Below, piece after piece: positions 25,601 through 38,250 of a DNA stretch of 64,000 nucleotides; position 1 is the first letter of the stretch; each line of letters opens with the position of its first letter. The DNA comes from Hofstenia miamia (Eukaryota; Xenacoelomorpha; Acoela), in the NCBI GenBank assembly GCA_004352715.1, contig SCFE01000109.1:1478139-1542138 (forward strand), written 5' to 3'. The notes under the pieces were generated by a model. The model had not been told where the DNA came from. It saw nothing but the letters and a program-made list of their open reading frames with translations, and searched no databases. The position numbers were made by a program, and so were the translations under genes.

Positions 25601-26689
25601 GCACCTTTCTAACTTACTGTGAGCTAAACAAGAATGGCTTTAATCCTCCATTCTGTCACATAAGGTACGGGAATATTCTTTGATCTTAAAATTTCAATTT
25701 TATATCCATTTGATTGTATATGTGTTAGCATTGTTACAATTTAAATTTTTAAAGGAAATTTTTATGGAAACATGCCAAAGTGGTTTACACGGTTCGGGAT
25801 TTTCTGAGCAGTTTAAACTTAGTAAACAATAAGCACCAAGATTTAAATTGGTACACCAAAAAACTACCCATGCTTGAATTTGAAATGGTTTTGACTAATT
25901 ATTCATATATGAGATCTGTAGGACTATTGTATGCTCACTAACTGTTTGTTTCTTCACAGTAAAAATTACTTTTGATTGACACGCAAAATAAATAAAATTG
26001 TTATTGGGTTATGGGAGTCACTGAACGTACAATTGCTCTGGTGATATTAAAATACAATACTTAATAACGCAATAATTGATATATTTACACAAAATGCCTT
26101 ATCTTTATGAATAAAATTGTCAAAATGCTTCATTATTCGTTAAGCAAAGCCACTAGCAGGTACATATACTTCCAAATATGTTGATAATGCATTGAATTTG
26201 TTATTTGCAGAAATTTTCATTCTATTCCATAATTTTCGCATTTGAAACATCAAACATATATTTATTCTCAATGAGTACTCCAGGTTCTAGTGCTGAGTCC
26301 TTTTTCAACATGAATTTCACTACGTTTTAAGCATAACTAAGCTCTCACTGTTAAACTAGGTTTGAACAATTTGTAGATTTCTATGATTATAGTTTCAAAG
26401 CTAATTTTAATCATAGCTTACCTATTTGAAGTACACAAAACGAAAAAATCAATAAATGCTCTTTCAAGTAGAGAATTTCTGCAAAATTCTGTCTAGCATA
26501 CAATGTAAAGAATAAAAAAAACTACCTTCAGTTTTGTGCATCTGCTACACTATTACATCAGAGGCGGATCAAGAAAAATTGATGAGAGGTATTAACTGAT
26601 AATTTACCAGCCTACCCCATAGTTTCTCAATAATGCATTCATAATTACAGATAATTTAAACAAATCTGTTTTTTACTGTATATAAATGA
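22601..26689. other. Long AT-rich non-coding stretch
   Basis: No gene I can support. The frames at 23858-24049 (+) and 24083-24484 (-) are the longest, but they lack family motifs and splice context. A somewhat GC-richer patch lies near 24085-24180. Confidence 0.45.
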
Positions 26690-26697
26690 GTGCATAA

Positions 26698-27182
26698 CAG
26701 ACTTGTCAATGAGCCGTCATTTTTAAGCTTGGCTCGGCTCGTTTTACTTTTGAGTATTTTCGGCTCGGNNNNNNNNNNNNNNNNNNNNNNNNNNNNNNNN
26801 NNNNNNNNNNNNNNNNNNNNNNNNNNNNNNNNNNNNNNNNNNNNNNNNNNNNNNNNNNNNNNNNNNNNNNNNNTCGTTTTACTTTTGAGTATTTTCGGCT
26901 CGGCTCGGCTCGGCTCACCACATAGAACCATTCAATGAGGCTCTTTTAGCTCGATACTTTTTCAAAAAATACTGCATTCTCTGAAATGTTTAAATAGCTC
27001 TTCCTAATTATTTAATAAACATTTTAAAATATGATTATAAAAAAGGTATATTTAATAAAAAATAAGAAGAATCTGCATGAGCAAATTAAAAAAGCATAAC
27101 TATAAATTGGCTCGGCTTAATAAAAGCTCGTTTTGGGCTCGTTGTATATCAAAAGCTCGACTCGTTGACATGTCTGTGTCTG
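26698..27182. mobile_element. Small non-autonomous hAT-type element, copy 3, with assembly gap
   Basis: It starts CAGACTTGTCAATGAGCCG and ends in the inverted form of CAGACATGTCAACGAG, with an extra TGTCTG at the right end. It is flanked by the 8-bp near-match GTGCATAA (26690-26697) and GTGTATAA (27183-27190). The interior has GGCTC/GCTCG pentamers and an internal block inverted relative to copies 1 and 2. A gap at 26769-26873 is flanked on both sides by the same 30-base stretch, so the true pentamer array length is unknown. Confidence 0.8.
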
Positions 27183-27199
27183 GTGTATAACAAAGGATC

Positions 27200-28090
27200 A
27201 AAATATTTATTAAGTCCACCCTTTATTTTGGAAAGATTTGCTGCTTTGTTTATTAGGAGGTTGTAAGTATTAAATTACTTTATAATAAGGTGCAGGCCAT
27301 CTCTGTGATTCAAGGCAAAGTATTATTAGCATTTAATTTCTGCTATAAAACGGAACTTTTAAACGAATTGCATACATTTGTATGCTATTCATTTTTTAGT
27401 TTATTATTGATGTAGTAGCTTTAGTGGCATGATATATGTAAATTGCAAAGCATTGAGTGCAAAACAGCTTGAAGAATTATATATTTTAAATTTGCAGCAA
27501 AGAAAGCAAAAATGCGGGTATTTTATCATAATTGTGGTAAACTTGAAATGCCTAGGTTTTTATATCATAAAAATATATTTTTGCAATGCAACAATGATTT
27601 ATTTTTTAGAACAATACAATTATCTTTTGTAGGAAATCCCTTGCAAATATGGTAAAACAAATCATATTTAAAGTATCTTTGTAGAATCCCACTTGATAAA
27701 GATTGAAAATAATTAGCTTTTACATTACTTTTCTTAGTTCTCTTGAGAGTGTGATATTCCAACACATCTCTGCCATCCAATTAATGATAATTACATTCGA
27801 TATTTTAATTGGATCTTGTAACTGTACTACATTTAATTCATTAATCAACTTTCCATTTAGATTACCAGCAGCAGACAACCAGGTCAAAACCTGAATTGGA
27901 ACCATGCAATCAAGAACTCATCCTCCAACAGCAAACCACCTGTTACTACACAAATGGCTGTGATTCATGAAACTCTCTCAGTTATGGTGGTTTCTGTTGT
28001 GGTGTTCAATGCTCCACTTTGTTGCTTACCTTAAATGAATTTGTACACTGATTGCTCTCATTATTAGAAATAATAATGGAATTGATGCAA
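27200..28090. other. Non-coding stretch before LTR R2
   Basis: No gene supported. Part of 27930-27990 resembles motifs inside R2 and R3 ('caaatggctgtgattcatgaaact'), so repeat-derived sequence extends left of the R2 boundary I drew. Confidence 0.4.
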
Positions 28091-28095
28091 CCTTG

Positions 28096-29944
28096 TGTAG
28101 AATATGTACGAGGAGATCTTTAAACATATTTCGGTAAAGCTATGACAATTTCCATTATTCAATCTGTTAACCAACTGTACAATTCCTTTTAATCCAGCTT
28201 TCCATTCCTGTGCAAGACAAGGTATTACTAACAACTTGTTTAGATCAAAAGTGACAAGAGTGCTGACCATAATACTAGCTCTATTGGGGATGGTTAACTC
28301 TTGGGGCCAATGGTGTTCCTTACATCTGAGGGGTTTCCAATGGTTGTGGAAGCTGCTGCTGAGTTTTAGACTTTGTCTTTGATCTCATTCTCAAATTATT
28401 TACCATTTCTAAAAGTTAGCTATGAGTAGTATACTTTCTCCCAAATTCATTTTTAGTTTTCTGGTAACTTTCTACTCCAGTATTCATTTCCCTACCCATT
28501 TTTATTTCCATTTTTCTTCTGGGTTCACTTGTTATCTAATAAGTTGTTCAAAGTAAATTAACCAATTACATTTTCTTGAAACTTTTAATTTTAAAAAAAA
28601 ATTTCTTGAGAAGAAGTACATCTTCTAGACTCAAAAATTTTTTTCCAAATACTTCATTGCATGTATGAGGCATCCAGACTTGTTTACCATGTAGAATCTG
28701 TACTGAGCTGAGAAAGGGTTATTTTAACTAAAGCTTTACCAAATTAGTGAATGCAATTTCCTTTTCATAGCAGGTATGAGTCCAACATTGGTTTGCTAGT
28801 CTAGTTAACACACACCAAGACTTAATATCTAACTACAACAATATTTGTAATTCAACCAATAATAGACATTTGGTTAGATAGCCAGCAAATTAATTACATG
28901 GCCTAAACACAACATTGAACCACAAAATTAAGTATCAATCACCAGCTACTGTGGAAAGGGTTGTGATTCATGAACAATTGTCAGTGTGTGATGTGTATTG
29001 TGTGAATTCCTAATGTTGCTTTTCCTAATGATGCATTGATTTTCCTTGTTATTAACTGTTGTAGTAATAAAGGAAATTTCACAACCTAACTGTATTTGCT
29101 TGTTATTGTTCTTACATATAAATAAATATACCATGACAGCCCTAAGTACTTGTGAACAATCAATGCAGCCTGCAAAAAAGATGCATAAACAGTCCATAAA
29201 TTAAGGTGTCTATACAACTATTTGAGCTAACAAACACTCTAAACATGTAAAATATAATGGGGGCTCATAGGCACCATATATGTATAATAGATCATATTAT
29301 TATATTGTAAGAATTTGGATCTAAAACAGTGGGTTAACATAAGGGTAGTTATCCAGCTATTTGATGACATGTTCTTATTAGCTTAAATGATTTGATTGTA
29401 AAGCTAAAAACCCCATCCATAAATTTAACATATTAACAGAATTTCATTGCCAAGCTACTGACTGCACAACTTAAAGTACCAGAATTCCTAGAATTGAATT
29501 TGGCAAAAATGAGTAATACTAATGTGCACTAACATTTAGCTTCATGTTTGCATTAATAATCAAACCTGATTAAATACAAAATAATTCCAAAGTAATATAG
29601 TTAGTCATCTACTAATTTGTTTACATTATTTTTATAATCAAAATATGCAAACAGTTAGACAATTATCACAAACCTGCCTTTGGTAATTTGAATTTGTTTA
29701 CACCCTCTTCCTCTGCCAATTATTACTCAGTGTCACTACTTTATTTGCTAAGCATTTTATCATCAATAATTTGTCAAATGCTTTTGCAGACACTTAATAG
29801 GGCATAACTACATTTTAAATTTTTTTACAAATTATTGATTAATAAATGTACATAATTAAGAAAATATAATACATCACAATTAATCATTTCTAGTTTTTGG
29901 TTTCTTTTTCTCTTTTTATTTTGTTTTCTGCTGATTATGGTACA
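28096..29944 (-). mobile_element. LTR-like repeat R2 (3' side of the gag-RH half)
   Basis: On the minus strand it begins TGTACCATAATCAGC and ends about ATTCTACA, the TG...CA form of an LTR. It aligns with R3 (36120-37407) in order over both ends. Compared with R3 it has about 600 extra bases near 28262-28935. It lies about 40 bases beyond the RNase H stop. No clear polypurine tract or target duplication is visible at the edges. Confidence 0.65.
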
Positions 29945-29985
29945 TGAGTTATACTATAAATAGAAATTAGAGCTAATGTAACATC

Positions 29986-31140
29986 TTATCCTTTAATTTT
30001 ATGGCTGAAGAACTGTATTGGTACTTCTTTTCCCTTTTTCATTTGCCCTAATGTTGCACCTATTGCAACCTTGCTTACATCACAGTCTAGAATAAATTGT
30101 TCATTGTAGTCTGGTGTGTTGAGTGATGGTAATTTTGCTAGTTCTTCTTTTATGTTGTCTAGTTCTTCCTGCTCTTTACAGGTCCAGATGAATGGCACCA
30201 ACTTCCTCATCAATTTTGTCATTTTCACTGTTTTCCTGGCAATGCTTGGAATAAATGTTCCATAATAGTTGAAGAATCCCATTATCCTCTGCACATCTTT
30301 CTTTCTATTTGGTTTCCCTATCTTCCAGATCATGTCTCTAGCATTATCTTTTATGCATATTCTGCCTTTCTCAATCACTCTTCCCAAAACACTATCTTTT
30401 TCTTCAATATTTTGCATTTATTTCTGTTTATTCTAATATTTTGCATTTATTTCTGTTTATTCTCAGTCAGGCTCTCTCTAGTATGTTTAAAGTTCTTTCC
30501 AGTTTGTCTAGGTGCTCTCTTACTATATCACTCATAACTATGATATCATCTATGTACGCATTGACTCCATCTTCCATTTTGAGTGTTCTATTTTTTAGTA
30601 TTTTTGCAATGTATCACTGAAATGTTGTTGGAGCCTTACAAAGGCCAAATAACATGTAGATCAACTCATATAGTCTGTATTGCATTATAAATGCTGTCTT
30701 TTCAATGTCTTCCTTTTACATATTTACCTGCCAATAGGCTTTGCACAAGTCTATTAATGTAAAATACTTGTGTTTGCTTGCTTCATACAGCATGTATTCT
30801 ATTCTCACAACTGGATATGAGTCCTTTTTTGTTACTTCATTTAGATTCCAGAAGTATATGCACAGCCTGTATTTGTTTCCTTGTTATACAAAAACCATTG
30901 GGGCTGTGTATGCTTGATCAGATTATTTTATTGTTGATCAACTCATTCAGTATTTGATTATATTCCTCTTTCAATTGTTCTGGTACTCTTCTTACTGGCA
31001 GCTTTATTGTTTTATCTGTCATTGACACTATCTTGTGTGTTTCTCCTACTGCTTGTCCCACACTAATTTCTCCATACTTGAATATTCTTCTTTGTCTTCC
31101 TCACAGTGCTTTCAGTTGTTTTATCTCATCCTCCTCTAGA
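29986..31140 (-). pseudogene. Ty3/gypsy reverse transcriptase and RNase H (degraded pol)
   Basis: In order on the minus strand: RT motifs FWNLNEVTKKDSYPV, FTLIDLCKAYWQV, KTAFIMQYRLYELIYMLFGL, the catalytic YIDDIIVMS, then the connection DVQRIMGFFNYYGTFIP, then RNase H with EQFILDCDVS..AIGATLGQ and PIQFFSHKIKG, followed directly by a stop. The motif order and YIDD box are diagnostic of Ty3/gypsy pol. Several in-frame stops, mostly where TGG or CGA/CAG codons would become TAG or TGA, and a 28-base tandem duplication near 30398-30455 disable it. Integrase does not follow, as it would in a complete element; LTR R2 does. Confidence 0.92.
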
Positions 31141-31779
31141 TATTGGTAGTCTTAATTGTTTATTTCTGGTATTTTAAAGTCTTCTTGTTCTTCTTCAGCT
31201 TTTGTCCCTATGACCTTGAATCAGCCTTTGAGACTACTTTCATTTGCTCATCCTTAAATCAACCTTGCAAATTACTTGCTCCATCTTTGTTTTCAATTGA
31301 TTTCCAGATTAGTCTCACATTAGATTTCACATATTTACCATATATTTTTACATGTATATTCAACTTTTTCATGTTGAAGTTTCTGTTTGTTGCATTTAGA
31401 ATTAGTATCTTTCCTTTTCTGTCCTTGATAGCACAGATGCTCAATGGCATTGATACTCTCTTTGTGTTGATTTCCTTGTTTTTGTATAGCATGATATCTG
31501 CTGTTATCTGCTGTTCTGTTCTTATCATGTGCATCCTCCACTGATATGGTTATAGCTTTATGTCCTCTTCCAGTTCAAATGTAATTGTCATTTGTTTTCC
31601 TTCTTCCTCTTCAATTTGTATCTCTTCTTCTTGCACCTTTATTGTTTTGTTCCCATAATTTATTATGCACTTGTTTTTTATTAAGAAATAATCACTGAGT
31701 ATCACCTTGTAAGGTGGTAGATTATTGTGTGTTCACCACTACTAATGATTAGTCAAACATTGTATTAGCTATCCTCATT

Positions 31780-32072
31780 TGCGCCAAGTTTATTATCCCT
31801 TTGGTATCAATGTATTCTCCTGATGCATTAATAAATCATTTGTTTAATATCTCCAGGTCCTCACATTTAAATCCCAGTTTCATTGCATGCTTGTCTGTGA
31901 TTATCAAGGTTGATGCACCCATGTTGATTGTTGATTTTGTCATCCTCCCATTCATTGTAACTGTAATTGTGCTTATATTATCCATTTTGTCAATATCATA
32001 ATAGGTGCCTGGTGTTCTTGAGTTGGTGCTCCCCCTAGTTTTCTGATTCTTCTTCTGTTTGTTTAGCTTCAC
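31780..32072 (-). pseudogene. Retropepsin-type protease of the gypsy-like element
   Basis: The minus strand reads TKSTINMGASTLIITDKHAMKLG. This aligns with the retroviral-type aspartic protease core (I-D-T-G-A-S plus the following hydrophobic block). The catalytic Asp is Asn here and the Thr is Met, giving NMGAS, so activity would be lost. It sits between gag and RT as expected for Ty3/gypsy. The segment 31141-31780 between it and RT is open in patches and forms the usual PR-RT linker. Confidence 0.75.
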
Positions 32073-32138
32073 CTGTTTCTCTTTCCAAATCTATTAAATC
32101 TTCATCTTCATAGAACACATCTTCTTCTCCTATTATGT

Positions 32139-33700
32139 TTATTTCCTGTGACCCTTCTGCCCACAATTGTAGCACTTCATGTCTTTCTCTTTTATTTTTC
32201 TGGTGTTTCCATCCTTTATCCTGATTTTAATTACCTTCTCTGCTTTTTTTCTCTTCAAAGCTTTTATTTGCTGCTTTGTTTCTGAAGTTGCTTCTCCACA
32301 TTGGTGCCTCTCTGTTCCATGATGCCTTCTCAAATATGCATGCATTATTCTCAATTGTGACTTTATGTTGACTGCTTTCCTGATCATTTTCTCCAGTTTG
32401 TCATTGACGTCACATTTTATCTCAAACTGTGTTCTTATGTTTTCAGGCATGCCCTTACAAATGTGGAAGAATAGATTGTACTTGGAGTATTTGTTCTCCC
32501 TTGAGCTCAGCATTAATAATCTTTCTACTTGTTGGATGTAGTTTCTTATGTTGTCATATTTCTTCATTTTTATTGCATTGAGAATTATAGGATATTGATT
32601 CTTAAAGCTCTTGGTTTCATAGTAGTCTATGAAGTCTCCTATTAATAGCTTGTAATCCCTTTTTGTTTCTGTATCTAGTATCAGGTAATATTGATATGTA
32701 GTTCCAATTAAATATTACTGAAGTCTTGCTGCTACTGCTGCTGCCTCTTGATTCAATTTCCTCCATGTCATAGTGATCTCAAGCATTTGTAGCCCTTCTA
32801 CAAATGTGTGATTGTACCCATCCACTCTTCTATTGAATTTTGGAAGTGTTGCTTACACAGAGTCATTTCATTATTTCTATTCCACTGCAGTGTAGATTTT
32901 TCAAATTTTGGTTTTATGTGGCTTTTCCTGTCCTCCTCACTTTTAAATATTCTTGCAACCACTCTGGTTATCCCATTTATTATCTTCTGTATCTCTTCTT
33001 CATTTTCTTTTTCATAATATTGGTATTCTCTTTTGTGATTGTCTCTTCTCTGGTATTGTTTCCAATTCCTTTTCTCTCTCTTGTATCTCTCCATGCTTCT
33101 CTTCTTCAGTAAACTGAATTATCCTGAGGTTATTCTTCAGCTGTTCAAGCTTAGATAGTGTTGTCTTCTATCAGTTGGCTGTTCTCTCTTTCCAGGCCCT
33201 GCATATTTTTTCCCATTTCTTGTTTTGTTTGAGGAACATTTTGTTTAAATCTGGTTGAAATAGTTTGATTGGGTATCCACTTTTGAATTTGTGTCTATTT
33301 AGATTTCCCCTATGAAGCTTTCCCTTTCTTGTTCCATCTGTTCAAATCTCTCTGTTAGATGCCATATTTCATTTTTCAGCATTGTTTCTGTTTAATGGCT
33401 TCTCTTTAAGATTTCATAAATTTCCTGCAGGCTTGTTTCTTGGGCCATATGAATTGTTTGTGAATCCACTCTGTGTAGAGTCTTTTTCACACTGCCTTTT
33501 TTACTTCTGTTTGTCATGAGTTATTGTCACATTGCCAGAAGTGGTCCTTCCCTTCTGGTTCAATGCTATGCATTTCAATTAAGTGTATAAATAGTTGACT
33601 TTCAATTTTTTGGTTAGGTGCTCATTACATAGCAATTCTTCCATTTTGAATATTATTGGTAACAAAGGTTCTTGTTTTCCAGAATTCTGATACTGATTGT
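32139..33700 (-). pseudogene. gag-like polyprotein with zinc knuckle (degraded)
   Basis: The N-terminal part is Lys/Glu/Asn-rich and likely coiled coil. The middle part reads ITMTWRKLNQEAA, then LILDTETKRDYKLLIGDFI, then YIQQVERLL, the typical capsid pattern of gypsy gag proteins. The C-terminal CCHC knuckle reads CYNCGQKGHRK, after a basic linker. Stops and frameshifts break it into pieces (33094-32798 and 32567-32139 are the longest). It is followed by the protease in the expected order. The leader contains a 22-bp stretch (33716-33737) repeated just after RNase H. Confidence 0.85.
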
Positions 33701-33739
33701 CCATTTGTTTAAATCTTATCCTTTAATTTTATGGTAATT

Positions 33740-36119
33740 TGGCAGGCAGGGATCTAAGTGTTTCTGTCTGCTCAGTACTTTATTAATATGTCTCCATTAA
33801 CTGTAATTAATTGATGCATTATTAATAATCATTTAGGTGAAGTAGCTCCACAGTATTCTAAATGTTTGGTGATCTGCCTGACACAACTCTCTTTTTCAGC
33901 AACAGATTCAGCAATCCAAGTTCTTCAAACTGTTTTCAACACTCAGCTCAATAAAGTTAATTATGTGTGCCTTAGCTTATGATGGTTCATATGAATGGAT
34001 AAACACAATTTAACTTAAACTCTTTTGTAAAGTGTTGTGTTGTGTTTTGATTTAATAATTAGACTATTGTAAGTCTTTGCAACCAGGTTTGGCACTAGCT
34101 GCCAATTTTGCCATTACCAAAAACTATCAGCATTTAAATTACCAGATAAATTATCAGTTTGCCATTACCAAAAACTATCAAAATTTGAATTACTAAATAA
34201 ATAATTAGCAGCTTCCTAACCTACATATAAAATAGTTGATATAATAAATTGTCTCATTATCAGTCACATTATTGTCAACAGTTTGGATCTAGAAAAAGAA
34301 TAATTAAATAACTTCTTTTGCTAATTAACCTTTTATTGAGTTCATTATTAAATACATGCTCAAGTACAATTGGTAGTCAGTTAAACAGGTAATCAGAAAA
34401 CTCCTAGATGTACAAATAACTTAAGTGCATTTTATGAGTCAAAGGCAAAGAACCTAGAATCATTCCCATTATGGTAATCTGACCACTGCTCAACATGAAA
34501 CATTTAGCTTGAAATTGTTAATAATTAAGCAAACCAGATATTGAAGTAAAAAAAGATATCCAAATAATATATGTCAACAATGTTCCAGGCTTGGAATCCT
34601 ATTTATAATTAAATCAAATTTAAATTAACTAGACAGTTCTGAATAGTTGGCTAAAAATAACAAGAATCAATTTCACTATTGGTCATTTTGTTAAAATCAA
34701 TTAAACAACAATTACTTTGCTTTTATAATTTTGTATTTTGATTTTACAAATGTTAATGAGCACAATTCATAATTTAAGTAGATTATTTGTTTTTTAATCA
34801 TCTTCTTTTTTCTTCTTTCTTCTATTTTAGTTTCAGCAGCTTATCTGATGTCACCTGTGACAAAATTAAAATTTTGGTAAAATTAAAGCATTTTGATTGT
34901 TTTGATCCATAATGTATAAATTTGCTAGTTTACATGTATTATCTTGTTTAGCAATCATATCACTGATAAATTAAAACTCAATAAAATTATTGGTTGTTTT
35001 ACTAGATTTGATGTTGTGATTCTGTCTGTTTTGGTAAAGATTCCTTCATCTATAGATTAAAGCAATATCTTTTTCAAACTGAATGCTTAATAGTTGATGT
35101 AGAATAACGCAATTTGAACAACTTGCTTAATGATCTTGTTACCTTGATGTAGCATAATCCATAAAAATTGTGGCTAAAAAAACCAAGATCAAAAATAACA
35201 ATTAATGTTAGCAACCAATTTGATGAAATTAGCTAACTAAGTTTTTATAAGCAAATATAATTAATGTGCAAACAAGTATTTGTTGATAAATTAATTTGAC
35301 CAAAACCTGAAGACAAATCACTCCTTGTTAATTTTAGCTAAAACACACAGAAGAGTATGTGAATTTAAACTTAAAATCAAATGGTACTTGTTTTTTATTA
35401 TACTACAAATAGAAGCAACTCTGTGTAAATTTGGTGAAATAAATTCTTCAGAGTTATTTCAATTTCTAGTTATTTCTGTGGTTTAATTATTTAATTGAAA
35501 TGTCTAACTAAGCAGTTCATGTTGAGTAGTGGTCAGGATTCCATGAAAGGTATGATTCTATGTTGTGCACCCCTGATGATGAAATGCATTTATGTTAGGT
35601 ATATGATTAAGGTTTTTTTTATAGTCTGCTTAGCTAGCTAACTTTTGTTTGTGAATATGTATATTATAACAAATTCAAAAATGGCTACTTTGCCAAACAT
35701 AGCATTTATCTTAATTTTTTACATCCAAATTTTTTTACTATAATGTGACTGATAATTTGACTGTAATTAATTTACTTAATAATAAATGTAGAATAAGAAG
35801 CTGCTAGTTATTTAGTTGTTTGTTATATATTTGATTTCACCAATAGTTTTTTAGTAATGCCAACTGAACATAATTATTGTATGTAATAAGCAGCTAGTAA
35901 CATGTCAGAGTACATGACAGAATCAGCAGTTTATTCAGTTGGTTAATCTGCACAACAACACAAAACCACAAGAGAGATAGGTCAAATTGTGTTATGTCTA
36001 TTATCTGCACTACTGTAAGCTAAGTACATATAATAAATATCCTCTGAGCAAAAATGAAGAATGTTGAATTTGATTACTTGTTGGGATGCAGAAGTGCACC
36101 TGGCAGATGCCCACTGGGG
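33740..36119. other. CpG-poor spacer between gag and LTR R3
   Basis: About 2.4 kb without recognisable coding on either strand, far longer than a normal gypsy leader. It holds a roughly 115-bp repeat (34861-34979) that is also present at 49304-49411. It probably contains insertions into the leader. I see no primer-binding site that I can defend. Confidence 0.5.
34861..34979 (+). repeat. Dispersed repeat, copy A (partner 49304-49411)
   Basis: Almost base-for-base identical to 49304-49411 apart from an 8-base indel and a few substitutions; one is CG in the other copy and TG here (TTCGATTG versus TTTGATTG). Same orientation. One copy lies in the gypsy spacer and the other in the hAT-type element at 49055-51778. 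Confidence 0.8.
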
Positions 36120-37407
36120 TGTAGAATCTGTACAAGGAGATTTATAGACATATTTCAGTAAAGATATAACAATTTCCATTACTTAATCTTTTACCCAACT
36201 TTAAAATTCCAATTAATCTGGCTTTCTATTATCAGCAAGGTAAGGTATTACTAACAACTTGTTTAGATAAAAAATGACAGGATGTTATCAGGGTTGAAAC
36301 CTGATGCTAAGCACTGCAACTCTAAGAGGAATGTGGAATGGTAAGGCATCACCAGTTACCATGGAAGTGATGGTGATTCACAAACAAAGCTCATGGTGTG
36401 GAAATGTGTTCTCAGGGATTGTGTATTGTAATTCCCTAGCAATTTTGTGAATTGATTGTTCTTGTTATTACCCCTAATTACAATAGATGAAAGTTCACAA
36501 CCATTCTGCATTAGCTTATTATGAACCCTACATATAGATTGGCCTTAGTGCATAAAGATATAACTAAACCCTGAGTACATGTGAACAATCATTACAATCA
36601 GCAAAAATTGGAAGCTTAACAGTGATAATTGAAGGTCACATATAACACTGTCTAGGATGACAATTACAATAAACAACATGTAATATAATTCAGGGTTAAT
36701 AGGCACCTCATATGTGTAACAAGGCTTATTATTACACCTTAGTAATTTGGATCTAAAAAAGAGTTAACCTAATGATAGCTATTCAGCTGTTTAATGACAT
36801 GAGTTATAATAGTGAAGGAATCAGTTAGAAAGCTACAATGAAATAAAAACCCCTACACATAGACTTAACTTAAGATCACACAATGGAGGAAGTCCACATC
36901 TACCATACACACTGCATTGTGAATAGCTGTATGTGCATTGGCTCCAAGAGTTGCTTTTGTCAAAACTGGGGACTACTGGGTACTACTTGTGTGCTCAGAT
37001 GTTTAGCTTTCCATTGACATGTATAATCAAACCTGAAAATACAAACTAAGAAATCAAATGAAGTAAACTCACACCAAGTAATTCCATTTTACACTTTTTA
37101 TAATCATATGGCATAAACAATTCAACAATCTGCTTGTACCTGTTCATAGTTCAAATTTGTTTATAATTTTCTAATTCATTCATCTGCTTTTGATTACACA
37201 ACATCATCTAATTAGCTTTAGGAATTTCATCCTTTTACATTTTGCCAAACCATTTTGCCAATAAACATAATATTAAAACTGCACAATTGTTTTTATAAAA
37301 ATTAAAGGGATAATAGTTGTGCTTTGTACAAAAGTATATTTAAATTAATTACTTATAGTCTTGGTTACTTTCTTTAATTTCCTTTGTACTCACACAATTA
37401 TGCCACA
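36120..37407 (-). mobile_element. LTR-like repeat R3 (shared between the two gypsy halves)
   Basis: On the minus strand it runs from TGTGGCATAATTG to CAGATTCTACA, 1288 bp with TG...CA ends. It matches R2 at both ends and R1 and R4 internally. It lies 3' of the integrase/ORF X half and 5' of the gag-RH half, so it can serve as 3' LTR of one and 5' LTR of the other. No flanking target duplication is visible. Confidence 0.65.
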
Positions 37408-38250
37408 GGAGACTTTACCTAAATAGTGGATGTTATTTTACTGAGTAATTTAAGTTATTGGAATACAGCAAATCCCTACAGTGATTGAATTAAATAGATC
37501 CCTTCCTGCTGAGCAGAATAAGAATTAATTTTAAATATTTGATTTTACATATAATTGGCCTAGATGGGGATTCTACATTGAGAGAAATCTTTAATTTAAA
37601 TATTAACAAATCATGACTGGCAGCTCAAAATTGTTAAAATTGAGGAATAATTTCACTCAAAGCACACTTCAAAGCAGGCAGTTACTTTGATGAAAGAGGT
37701 TTAGATCACTGTTTTGAGAGAAATTCAAGATCATTGCATTTTTTGCTATTTTTGGTAATGTTTTTGTAGACATACATAATCTGTTAAAGACAGAAGAGGT
37801 TATAGACTCTTTATTTGGATTTTCATATCATCCTGTTAGTTATCTTCAAGATGCTTGTACAACATTTTGAGCACAATACACACAAGATATTTTTTCAGAT
37901 GAAGATCTTTTTCAATGGAAATTTTGAAAGTGATTTGAAAATTAAATTAATGGAGCCTCTAAAGATTCTTAATTTCATAAGCAGTGTTTATATTCAAATG
38001 CTGTCACTGTTCTTAGGATATTCTATACCCTGGCTGTTTCTGTTTGCAAGTGAATTAGGTATTGCTAAGATTTTTATTTGCTCAACAATGTCACATGAAG
38101 GGCTCTACAATCTCACAATTGTGGGAATTAAAAGAAACATTGCATTGTCACTAATTATCATATCTAAGGTATTTCCACTAATATGTATTGGAAAATTCAC
38201 TATTAATGATTGCAATTAAATGACTTAAATTTGATGTGATACACTCATTG
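37408..38250. other. Stretch between R3 and ORF X
   Basis: A plus-strand frame (37815-38219, 134 codons) is open but hydrophobic and unrecognised. It lies antisense to the element, so I treat it as chance in CpG-poor DNA. No other feature. Confidence 0.35.

Noticed and set aside
26656-26938. ORFs of 71-91 codons spanning the 105-N gap
   Set aside because: Most residues are unknown and the flanks are GGCTC pentamers of a non-coding element.
31143-31544. 133-codon plus-strand ORF rich in Phe/Ser/Leu
   Set aside because: Antisense shadow of the protease-RT linker on the minus strand; T/C-rich antisense of A/G-rich coding gives hydrophobic frames.
32808-33112. Plus-strand hydrophobic ORFs that look membrane-like
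   Set aside because: Antisense to the Lys/Glu-rich gag region, with no independent support.
37815-38219. 134-codon plus-strand ORF
   Set aside because: Lies in CpG-depleted DNA between R3 and ORF X. No motif, start context or conservation visible; likely chance.
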